Of a DNA stretch of 64,000 nt, positions 44,690 to 52,145 are shown piece by piece (position 1 is the first letter of the stretch; the number at the start of each line of letters is the position of its first letter). A program made the position numbers and the translations under genes. The notes beneath the pieces were generated by a model, which saw only the letters and a list, made by a program, of their open reading frames with translations, ran no database searches and was not told the DNA's origin. Source of the DNA: Methylohalomonas sp034521715 (GTDB taxonomy: Bacteria > Pseudomonadota > Gammaproteobacteria > Methylohalomonadales > Methylohalomonadaceae); NCBI GenBank assembly GCA_034521715.1, contig JAXHLY010000004.1, forward strand, positions 124,001-188,000. The letters run 5' to 3'.

Positions 44690-46447
44690 CTATTCACGCG
44701 GGGCGGGATTTTCGTTATACAAAATATCGTCAGCATCATCACTGGCGTGTTCCGCATCTGCGGTATCGGCACCGGCGGCCGATGCTGCCGGCCGAGCACC
44801 AGATCGGCGGCCTGGTCGGCGGCGTCGATAAAGGGCATGAAAATCAGATCGGCGCCGCTGTTGCGCAACGGTTCGGCGTCCTGCGCATGCTGGGCGGCAA
44901 CGGCGATCTTTCCTGCAAACCCGTGATTTCTGAGTGATTCGATAAGCAGCATTCGCGGGTCATGATGGCTCAGGGCGGCCGACACCACCGGCGTTGCCAG
45001 GATGACCCAGCGGGCCCTGGCCAGTGGCAAGTGCTCGAGGAAATCCGGATCCGCCATATCCCCGTAAATAGCTGCCCAGCCCGCGCGCTGCCGGTCACGG
45101 ACAATACTCGGATCGAAATCCACCCCCAGAATACGCATACCACCCTCGCTCAGGCGCTGGTGCAATGCACCGCCGTAACGCCCCAGGCCGAACAGGATCG
45201 ACATCGTAACGCCGATCCGCCGGCAACTGCGCGTCATCCTCTTCACGGTGCGGAATATCGCGTTCAAAGACATTCAGCCAGCGCTCACACCAGCCGTAAA
45301 GCGTCTGCGAATACAGGATCATGTAAGTCGACAGGCTGATCGTGATCAGTCCAACCAGGGTGACCAGGCCGACAGCCGATTCGTTGACATGGCCGAGGGC
45401 CAGCCCCATTGCCATGAAAATGAGCGAGAATTCGCTGATCTGGGCGACGGTGAGTCCGGCCAGAAAACCGGTACGCTTGCGATACCCCATGGTGCCCATG
45501 ATGGCCAGTACGATAAGCGGATTGCCCACCAGCACGAACAGTGACAACAGCAATGCACCACCGACCTGGCTGCCGACGAGGCCGAGATCGAGTTTCGAAC
45601 CCAGCGCGATAAAGAAAAACAGCAGCAGGAAATCGCGCAAACTGCCCAGCCGCGTGGCAATGGCATCACGGTACTGGGTGGACGCCAGCGACACACCGGC
45701 CAGCAGACCACCCAGTTCCTTGCTGAAACCCATCACATCGGCCATCGCCGCCATGGAGGCCGCCCAGGCAATGGCAAAGGTCAGCATGAGTTCAGGCGAA
45801 CGCGCCACCTGTTCCATCAGGCGATCAGCCACATAGCGGATGAACAGTCCCGTCGCCACGATCAGCACAAGCCCGTAGAGGAGGATACGCAATATCTCGA
45901 ACAGGGGATCGTCGCCCGCGACACCGACGCCGAATGCAGACAGGGCCACCATTGCGAGTACAACAACCAGGTCCTGCACGATCAGGAAACCCAGTGCAAT
46001 ACGGCCATGCAGGGAATCGATCTCGCGCTTGTCAGACAGCAGCTTGACGATAATGATCGTGCTGGAAAACGTCAGCGCCACCGCGACATAAATACTGACC
46101 AACGGCGACAGGCCAAGAGCCAGGCAGATGAAAAACCCGAACACCGCCGTAAATACCACCTGTCCCAGACCAGTGGTCAGGGATATCATACCGATCGTGC
46201 GGATCAGCTTCAGATCGAGCTTGAGACCCACAAGGAACAGCAGAACCGCGATCCCCAGTTCGGCAAGCAGTTCAATCGGCTCACTGGTGGTGACCAGCCC
46301 CAGCACCGAGGGTCCGGCCACGATCCCGACCAGGATGAAGCTGACGATCAACGGCTGATGCAGCCTTTGCCCCACCAGACCGACAGCCGAAGCCAGGATC
46401 AACAGGAGCGCGATTTCAGCAAAGACATTACTGAGGAGGTGTTCCAT
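44690..46447 (-). CDS. CPA2-family cation:proton antiporter with RCK/TrkA-N domain (frameshifted)
   Basis: A KefB/KefC-like antiporter of about 585 residues. The membrane part (46447 to about 45230) has 11-13 helices and the conserved LIVQDLVVV, LGGLLAGVSLA and LGSKLDLGLVG motifs. After a shift near 45205 the cytosolic nucleotide-binding domain appears (SILFGLGRYGGALHQRLSEG, then VDFDPSIV). A second shift near 44795 gives an acidic tail ending at TAG 44690-44692. It probably exports K+ or Na+ in exchange for H+ under NAD(H) or nucleotide control. No KefF/KefG partner is adjacent. Confidence 0.87.
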
Positions 46448-46861
46448 TAATCAGTCCCGGATAAATATCATGCGCATAGTAACCGTACATTACAGAAATC
46501 AGAAACGGCATGACACGGCGACACATAAATAATCGGACCCTGATGGTGAACACCAGGATTGGTGGCATCGATAAAAGCGGGTTAAAAAAAGCGAAACAGC
46601 CGGATTCCGGCCGGGCGGGCATAACACTATCAATCATTACAGGAGGAAGTGCCGCCGGAGGTAGAGTGTTCCATAATCCGCGCGCCTGTAACGATACATC
46701 ACGATCATCGGTTGAAATAAACCCCAACATGCCCCGGATGACGGCTATTTATATCCTGATAATCAATAAGTTAAATAATGTTCTCCGTGGTTGAATCCAG
46801 ATACGTGAGGCCTGCCGCCCGTGGCGCAAGTGCAGTCATATAACAGCGGCCAACACGGCCG
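46448..46861. other. Intergenic, nothing convincing
   Basis: About 410 bases between the antiporter and the diguanylate cyclase. Two overlapping open frames on opposite strands (46510-46794 plus, 46428-46730 minus) lack motifs, and their composition looks random. An AGGAGGAAG at 46641 is not followed by a good start. No terminator is seen. Confidence 0.4.
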
Positions 46862-48253
46862 TTATGCAAAAACCTGCAAGCCATCGGCATAACAGCGATA
46901 TATGCCGCGTCCCCTGCTTTTGGCATCGTAAAGCGCGAAGTCAGCGCGCCTGATCAGCTCGGCCTGATCATCCTCGGTATTCATCTCAGGAAATAGCGTG
47001 CCATAACACGCGATACCAATACTGGCTTGAACCTGTAATGACCGGCCCTCGACAAGAAAAGGCTGTTCCAGGGCCGCCAGCAGTTTATCGGCCAGGTGCT
47101 CGGCTGCTGACAGTTCCATCACCCCCGCCTGTATCAATGTAAATTCATCACCGCCGAAACGCGCCAGGGTATCGCTCTCGCGGAGATTCTCCGACAGCCG
47201 CCTGGCTACTTGCCGCAGCAATACATCGCCTGTTACATGTCCACATGTATCGTTTACTTCCTTGAAGTTGTCCAGATCAAGGATATGCAGTGCAAATCCG
47301 GCGTTCGACCTGCCGGCCTGCTTGAACGCCTGGCCAAGCCTGTCAAAAAACAGATGCCGGTTAGGCAAGCCGGTGACCGAATCAAAGTAGGCCAGATAAT
47401 TGAGCTGCTCCTGTGCCGATTTTTCCGCCGTAACATCAAGGCCGATACCATCCCAGACCACATCGCCATTATCGAGCCTGGTAGGCTGCGCCCTGACGCG
47501 TACCCATACAATATGACCTTCCGGGAGGATGGCGCGGTATTCCGTATGATACGGCGCCAGGTTCGCATGGGCGCTGGCGAGCACCTGGGCCAGGAATTCC
47601 CGATCATCGGGATGTATATAGGCCCAGAAGTTGGCGGGATCCGCTTTCAGCGGTTCGGGGTCAATGCCGAACTGCTCGAGCAGGGATTCACTCAGATACG
47701 TAAACCTGAAAGACCCATCCGGGGATTGAACGCGCTGAAAAATGTATCCGGGTATTCTCCTGGCGATATCACCCAGCAGGCGTTCATTGTCAACCAGCCG
47801 CCGGTGCAGTTGCATTGAAGCCACATCGCGTTCGAGTACCCGGGGCAATCTGGCCAATGACTGCATGGAAAGGCAATCATGGGGACCGGCATCCATTAAT
47901 TCGACAGCCTTCCGTTCATCCGGATTGTCCGCAATGATAATAAAGGGAAGATGTCTGTCATGCCGCCGGATGATTTCCAATGCTTGACCGGCGCCGTCAT
48001 CTTCGAAGTTCATGGCACCTATCACCGCATGCCAGTTACGCTGTTGCAGTACATCACCCAGCTGCCGTGCATATTCAATGGTCGTAATCGAAGCTTCCCG
48101 GACGGTTTCCTGCAGCGCTGCCTCAACGAGATCCACATGCCGCCCCGAATCCGCGATCAACAGAATGTTCAATCGGGAAATGTCGGCTTTATTGATACGT
48201 GACATGAATTGGCCGCTGCTAAAAGAATAATGATCCCGGGTTTCACCGGGCAT
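46862..48253 (-). CDS. Diguanylate cyclase with receiver-like and PAS domains
   Basis: A 463-residue signalling enzyme. An N-terminal receiver-like fold (about 27-140, LNILLIADSGRHVDLVEAAL) has its usual phosphoacceptor region reading HAVIGAMNFED, so it may not be phosphorylated. A PAS domain with PAC motif follows (about 155-285, PGYIFQRVQSPDG and EYRAILPEGHIVWVRVRAQP), then a C-terminal GGDEF domain with an intact active site (RFGGDEFTLI), predicted to make c-di-GMP. No EAL domain. The start is uncertain: 48253, or ATG 48205 (MSRINKADISRL), which removes 16 residues. Confidence 0.92.
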   Translation of the reverse strand: MPGETRDHYSFSSGQFMSRINKADISRLNILLIADSGRHVDLVEAALQETVREASITTIEYARQLGDVLQQRNWHAVIGAMNFEDDGAGQALEIIRRHDRHLPFIIIADNPDERKAVELMDAGPHDCLSMQSLARLPRVLERDVASMQLHRRLVDNERLLGDIARRIPGYIFQRVQSPDGSFRFTYLSESLLEQFGIDPEPLKADPANFWAYIHPDDREFLAQVLASAHANLAPYHTEYRAILPEGHIVWVRVRAQPTRLDNGDVVWDGIGLDVTAEKSAQEQLNYLAYFDSVTGLPNRHLFFDRLGQAFKQAGRSNAGFALHILDLDNFKEVNDTCGHVTGDVLLRQVARRLSENLRESDTLARFGGDEFTLIQAGVMELSAAEHLADKLLAALEQPFLVEGRSLQVQASIGIACYGTLFPEMNTEDDQAELIRRADFALYDAKSRGRGIYRCYADGLQVFA

Positions 48254-48351
48254 TATACCGGAAACAGGCTGAATGCGATTGCAGGCGTGGCCGGCGACAC
48301 CTGCAGTCAGGACTGTGCGGCAGGAATAGAACTGAAAACGCTACGACTGGA

Positions 48352-48386
48352 AACACAGAAGCCCGCGTGAAGCGGGCTTCTGTGTT
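48352..48386. terminator. Long bidirectional hairpin terminator
   Basis: A perfect 15-bp stem (AACACAGAAGCCCGC / GCGGGCTTCTGTGTT, loop GTGAA). It separates the diguanylate cyclase region from the array of tRNA-like units and is the outermost of three hairpins downstream of tRNA-fMet. Confidence 0.75.
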
Positions 48387-48395
48387 AAGCCTCGC

Positions 48396-48556
48396 GTTGG
48401 TAGCGGGGACAGAATTTGAACTCTGTGACCTTCGCCCCTCCCTTAACAATCAGAGCCCGACGCACACGCAGTGGGCGGGCTCATAACCCGAAGGTCGCAA
48501 TCTCAAAAGTCGAGCCCGAAAAACAAAAGGCCCGCTGAAAGCGGGCCTTTTCAAGT
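48396..48556 (-). repeat. Decayed tRNA-fMet unit, copy A (161 bp)
   Basis: The unit starts with the 3' half of tRNA-fMet on the minus strand (GTTGGTAGCGGGG, then a T-arm-like AATTTGAACTC and GACCTTCG on the plus strand). The 5' half is replaced by about 40 bases of other sequence. It then carries an inverted anticodon-arm fragment (GGGCTCATAACCCGAAGG) and ends in a GGCCCGCT/AGCGGGCC terminator. It lacks acceptor-stem pairing and cannot form a tRNA. Confidence 0.7.
48525..48551 (-). terminator. Terminator hairpin of unit B
   Basis: A perfect 12-bp stem (AAAAGGCCCGCT / AGCGGGCCTTTT, loop GAA), with A and T runs built into the stem. Identical to the terminator after the functional tRNA. Confidence 0.8.
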
Positions 48557-48716
48557 GTTGGTAGCGGGGGCAGGATTTGAACTCTGTGACCTTCGCCCCT
48601 CCTTAACAATCAGAGCCCGACACCACGCAGTGGGCGGGCTCATAACCCGAAGGTCGCAATCTCAAAAGTCGAGCCCGAAAAACAAAAGGCCCGCTGAAAG
48701 CGGGCCTTTTACAAGT
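48557..48716 (-). repeat. Decayed tRNA-fMet unit, copy B (160 bp)
   Basis: Nearly identical to copy A, differing by a few single-base indels and substitutions (for example GGGGGC for GGGGAC, and CCACGCAG for CACACGCAG). The same mosaic is present: minus-strand tRNA 3' half, unrelated insert, plus-strand anticodon-arm fragment, terminator. The period to the functional tRNA is 160 bases. Confidence 0.7.
48684..48710 (-). terminator. Terminator of tRNA-fMet
   Basis: A perfect 12-bp stem (AAAAGGCCCGCT / AGCGGGCCTTTT, loop GAA), eight bases beyond the tRNA CCA end. Confidence 0.85.
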
Positions 48717-48718
48717 GT

Positions 48719-48794
48719 TGGTAGCGGGGCAGGATTTGAACCTGCGACCTTCGGGTTATGAGCCCGACGAGCTGCCAGACTGCTCCACCCCGCA
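48719..48794 (-). tRNA. Initiator tRNA-fMet (anticodon CAT)
   Basis: A 76-base tRNA with encoded CCA. On the minus strand it starts TGCGGGGTGGAGCAG and ends CCCCGCTACCA. Initiator features are present: the 1:72 position is unpaired (U-U here, C-A in E. coli), the anticodon stem has three consecutive G-C pairs (GGGCTCATAACCC), and the T-loop is TTCAAAT. The D-arm GAGC/GCTC and T-arm CAGG/CCTG pair fully. Two decayed copies follow downstream. Confidence 0.95.
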
Positions 48795-48892
48795 TCTGTT
48801 CGGAAGGCTGCGGAGTGTACTGTCTGCAGCCCGGTATTTCAAGGAACCGGTCAAACTGACAGTGGATCAGTTTGAAATCCATCAACCCGGCA

Positions 48893-48977
48893 TTGTCATT
48901 TCGAAACCACGAAGTGGTTGAGAAATCTTGTCTTTTTGAAGCCCAAGATCCCTCACATGCATTCGGGATGACAAACT
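48893..48977. repeat. Dispersed palindromic intergenic repeat
   Basis: An inverted-repeat element with arms GTCATTTCGAAACCACG, AGTGGTTGAGAAATCTTG and the returning CCAAGATCCCTC and TTCGGGATGACA. It belongs to the same class as the arms at 9508-9725 and lies between tRNA-fMet and the radical SAM gene. Confidence 0.65.
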
Positions 48978-48989
48978 GGACCACTACCG

Positions 48990-50068
48990 TCAGACAGCGT
49001 GCATGCGCAACGGCTGGCGGCGGCGACCCCAATCCCCGGCCCGGTCCTCGAAACGCCCCGGCAGCGGCGTGGCACATGCCAGGCAGCGCCCCTCGGCATC
49101 GAGGCGCCAGTCGCCGAGTTCGTACCAGTCGCGCTCAATGACCCGATCGCCGCAATGGCTGCAGTAAGTGCTGCTGCCGGCGGCATCATGCACGTTGCCG
49201 GTGTAGACGTAATGCAGGCCGGCACGCATGGCGATATCGCGCGCCCGTGTCAGCGTTGCCGCGGGCGTATGCGCCTTGTCGCGCATCTTCCAGTCCGGAT
49301 GGAAAGCGGTGAAATGCAGCGGCACGTCCGGGCCGAGATGCTCCATGATCCACTCGCTCTGCGCCGTGAGTTCAGCATCGCTGTCGTTTTCGTCCGGGAT
49401 CAGCAGGGTCGCTGATCTCGAACCAGACATCGGTTTCGTGCTTCGAGATATTCCAGCGTCTCCAGCACCGGCTGCAACTGGCTGCCGGTAATCTTTTTGT
49501 AGAAGCGTTCACTGAAGGCCTTGAGATCGATATTCGCGGCGTCCATATAACGGTAGAACTCGGCCCGCGGTTCCGGGCAGACGTAACCGGCACTTACGGC
49601 GACGGCGTTGACACCGACTTCGTGACAGGCCTGGGCCACGTCGATGGCATACTCGTGAAAGATCACCGGATCATTGTAGGTAAACGCGATACTTCGGCAG
49701 CCGGACTGCAGCGCGGCCTGCGCCAGCTGTTCCGGTGTCGCCTGATCGGCCAGGGTATCGATCTCGCGTGACTTGCTGATATCCCAGTTCTGGCAGAACT
49801 TGCAGGCCAGGTTGCAGCCGGCGGTGCCAAACGACAGCACCGGCGTGCCGGGCAGAAAGTGATTCAGCGGCTTCTTCTCGATCGGATCGATGCAGAAGCC
49901 GCTGGAGCGGCCATAGGTGGTGAGCACGATTTCATCGTTCTCACAGGCGCGCACGAAACACAGGCCGCGCTGGCCTTCATGCAGCTTGCAGGCACGCGGG
50001 CAGAGATCGCACTGGATGCGGCCGTCTGCCAGCCGGTGCCAGTATTTTGTCGGTACAACGGTGTTCAT
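48990..50068 (-). CDS. amrS: AmmeMemoRadiSam system radical SAM enzyme (frameshifted)
   Basis: A radical SAM protein of about 359 residues. The N-terminal part has a four-cysteine motif (CDLCPRACKLHEGQRGLC) and the radical SAM cluster motif CNLACKFC (CxxxCxxC), followed by QNWDISKS. Two indels around 49420-49450 split it. The intermediate frame gives KHETDVWFEIS, and the C-terminal frame from about 49425 gives LLIPDENDSDAELTAQSEWI and ends with a zinc-like YCSHCG. This is the radical SAM member of the AMMECR1/MEMO/radical-SAM trio and is divergent from the two other members. The substrate is not established. Confidence 0.9.
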
Positions 50069-50152
50069 GGGATTCCTGCAGATACAGCGTTCAGATTCTA
50101 TACTTTAGACTACAAAATCCCCCTTTGACGTCACAATAACAGCTTTTTTGTC

Positions 50153-50962
50153 ATGCATACCCACGAAGACACGACGAATACCATCCGCCAGCCCGCAGTC
50201 GCCGGTCATTTCTATCCCGCATCCGCCGGCGAGCTGCAGGCCGCGGTCAGCGATTACCTGAGCCGGGCCAGGCCGGTACAGCCGCCACCGAAGGCCATTA
50301 TCGCCCCGCATGCGGGCTATGTGTTTTCCGGGCCGGTAGCGGCCTCGGCCTATGCCGGCTGGCGGGAACTTGCTGACAGTGTGCGACGTATCGTGCTGCT
50401 CGGACCGGCTCACCGGGTGTATTTGCGCGGCATGGCCGTTCCCGCCAGCCGTACATTCATGACGCCGCTGGGCAATATCCCCGTCGATCAGCAAGCGGTT
50501 GCCGCCATCAGCGGCATGCCGGGCGTGATTACCGACGACCTGCCGCATGCCGGCGAACACAGTCTAGAAGTCCAGCTGCCGTTTCTGCAGGTGCTGTTCC
50601 CGGCGTTTTCGCTGGTCCCTGTCGTCGTCGGTGACGCCGGGGCGGATACCGTCGCCGCGGTACTGGAAAAACTCTGGGGCGGCGATGAAACCCGTATCGT
50701 CATCAGCACCGATCTGAGCCATTACCATGATTACGGCACCGCACGCGAAATCGATACCGCCACCAGCGCCGCGATCGCCGCCCTGGAGATCGACGGCATC
50801 GGCCCGGAACAGGCCTGCGGCTGCATGCCCCTGCGTGGCATGATGCAGTTCGCCCGTGATCACGGACTGCAGATCAGCGAACTCGACCGGCGCAATTCAG
50901 GCGATACCGCCGGACCGCGCGATCATGTGGTCGGTTATGGTGCCTATGCCATCCGCGACTGA
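50153..50962 (+). CDS. amrB: AmmeMemoRadiSam system protein B (MEMO homologue)
   Basis: A 269-residue MEMO-family protein, related to extradiol dioxygenase-like folds. Conserved blocks are RQPAVAGHFYPASAGELQ, PHAGYVFSGPVAASAY with the metal-site histidine, LGPAHRV, HAGEHSLEVQLPFLQV and STDLSHYHDYGTA. Bacterial members lie next to AMMECR1 and a radical SAM gene, exactly as here. Human MEMO1 binds metal and has been linked to redox and iron handling; the bacterial role is unknown. Its stop is 5 bases before the next ATG. Confidence 0.94.
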   Translation: MHTHEDTTNTIRQPAVAGHFYPASAGELQAAVSDYLSRARPVQPPPKAIIAPHAGYVFSGPVAASAYAGWRELADSVRRIVLLGPAHRVYLRGMAVPASRTFMTPLGNIPVDQQAVAAISGMPGVITDDLPHAGEHSLEVQLPFLQVLFPAFSLVPVVVGDAGADTVAAVLEKLWGGDETRIVISTDLSHYHDYGTAREIDTATSAAIAALEIDGIGPEQACGCMPLRGMMQFARDHGLQISELDRRNSGDTAGPRDHVVGYGAYAIRD

Positions 50963-50966
50963 GGCC

Positions 50967-51506
50967 ATGAACGATCAGGCACTGCTGGATATCGCCCGCC
51001 GGAGCATCGAACACGGACTTTACTATCAGCAGCGCTGGCTGCCCGAGATACGGGAATATCCCCCCGCCTGGCACGAGCAGCGCGCCAGTTTCGTTACCCT
51101 GAAGCGTCTTGGCGATCTGCGCGGCTGTATCGGTACCACCGAGGCCATCGATCCCCTCGTGGTCAGTGTCGCGCGAAACGCTTATTCAGCGGCTTTCAAT
51201 GACCCGCGGTTCCCTGCGCTGAGTGTGGAGGAATACGACAGTATCGAACTCAGCCTGTCGCTGCTGACGCCGGCCGAAGCCGTGGAGTTCACCTGTGAAG
51301 CCGAGTTGCTGGATCGGCTGGTGCCAGGGCATGACGGCCTGATCATCGAACACGGCAACAGGCGGGCGACGTTTCTGCCGAGTGTCTGGGAAAGCCTGTC
51401 CACCCCCGATGAATTTCTCACTGCCCTGAAACACAAGGCCGGTCTCACGGTACAACAGGCACCGGAACGCGCCTGGCGTTACAGCAGCGAAACGATCAGC
51501 GAATAA
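50967..51506 (+). CDS. amrA: AmmeMemoRadiSam system protein A (AMMECR1 domain)
   Basis: A 179-residue AMMECR1-domain protein. The family signature LRGCIGTTEAIDPLVVSVARNA with its invariant LRGCIG is clear, followed by DPRFPALSVEEYDSIELSLS. ATG 50967 is chosen because GAGG precedes it and the upstream sequence belongs to amrB. It is co-transcribed with amrB. The molecular activity is unknown in bacteria. Confidence 0.93.
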   Translation: MNDQALLDIARRSIEHGLYYQQRWLPEIREYPPAWHEQRASFVTLKRLGDLRGCIGTTEAIDPLVVSVARNAYSAAFNDPRFPALSVEEYDSIELSLSLLTPAEAVEFTCEAELLDRLVPGHDGLIIEHGNRRATFLPSVWESLSTPDEFLTALKHKAGLTVQQAPERAWRYSSETISE

Positions 51507-51512
51507 CGCGGC

Positions 51513-52133
51513 TCAACCCTGATACGGCGCCTGTAATTCGCGGGCGTTGCGCCGCGCGCGTTCGGCTTCGGCATCCCTGCCCAGTGCAGTGTAGGCGCGA
51601 GCGAGCAATTCCCAGTTCCCAGCCATCAACCGCCGGTTGCCCGCGGCCAGGGCATTGGACTTGTTCGCCAGATCAATGGCGGCCTGGTAATCACCCTGCT
51701 GCAGACGCAGTACGCCGAGCCGGTGCCAGAGCCAGGGATTCTTCGGTTCGATGCGCAAGGCGCGTTCGAGATGGGCGGCCGCCTGTTCATCATCGCCGGC
51801 CGCAGCCTGTTCGCGCGCCGTTTCCAGCAGCGCAACGACTGCCGAACTGGCCTGCGGCTGTTCCGCGGGTTCCGGCGGCGCCTGCACCGGCGCCTCGAGT
51901 TCCTTCATGTCCTGCTTGCCCGGCGGCGGCAGCGTTTCAATCTCCGTATCCGGTTCGGGCAGACGTGATTCGACCGGTGCCCCGCCTTTCTCCCGGGGTT
52001 CAGCGTCTGTTGAGGGCTGTTGCTGCGGACTGCGCTGTTCTACCGGTACGCGCGTTCCGGACGGCTGGATCGCACAGGCGCTCAATATCAGCAGCAGGCT
52101 GCTGACGAATACTCGCAGGATGATTTCAGACAT
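51513..52133 (-). CDS. TPR-containing lipoprotein downstream of mrcB
   Basis: A 206-residue lipoprotein. The signal ends in the lipobox LSAC. A long P/E/Q-rich disordered linker (about 25-95) could span the periplasm, and a C-terminal pair of tetratricopeptide repeats follows (AAAGDDEQAAAHLERALRIE and LGVLRLQQGDYQAAIDLANK). It starts 12 bases after the PBP1b stop, so it is co-transcribed. That placement suggests an outer-membrane partner or activator of PBP1b analogous in layout to LpoA/LpoB. This is an inference, not a sequence match. Confidence 0.8.
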   Translation of the reverse strand: MSEIILRVFVSSLLLILSACAIQPSGTRVPVEQRSPQQQPSTDAEPREKGGAPVESRLPEPDTEIETLPPPGKQDMKELEAPVQAPPEPAEQPQASSAVVALLETAREQAAAGDDEQAAAHLERALRIEPKNPWLWHRLGVLRLQQGDYQAAIDLANKSNALAAGNRRLMAGNWELLARAYTALGRDAEAERARRNARELQAPYQG

Positions 52134-52145
52134 GGTGCCATTGTA

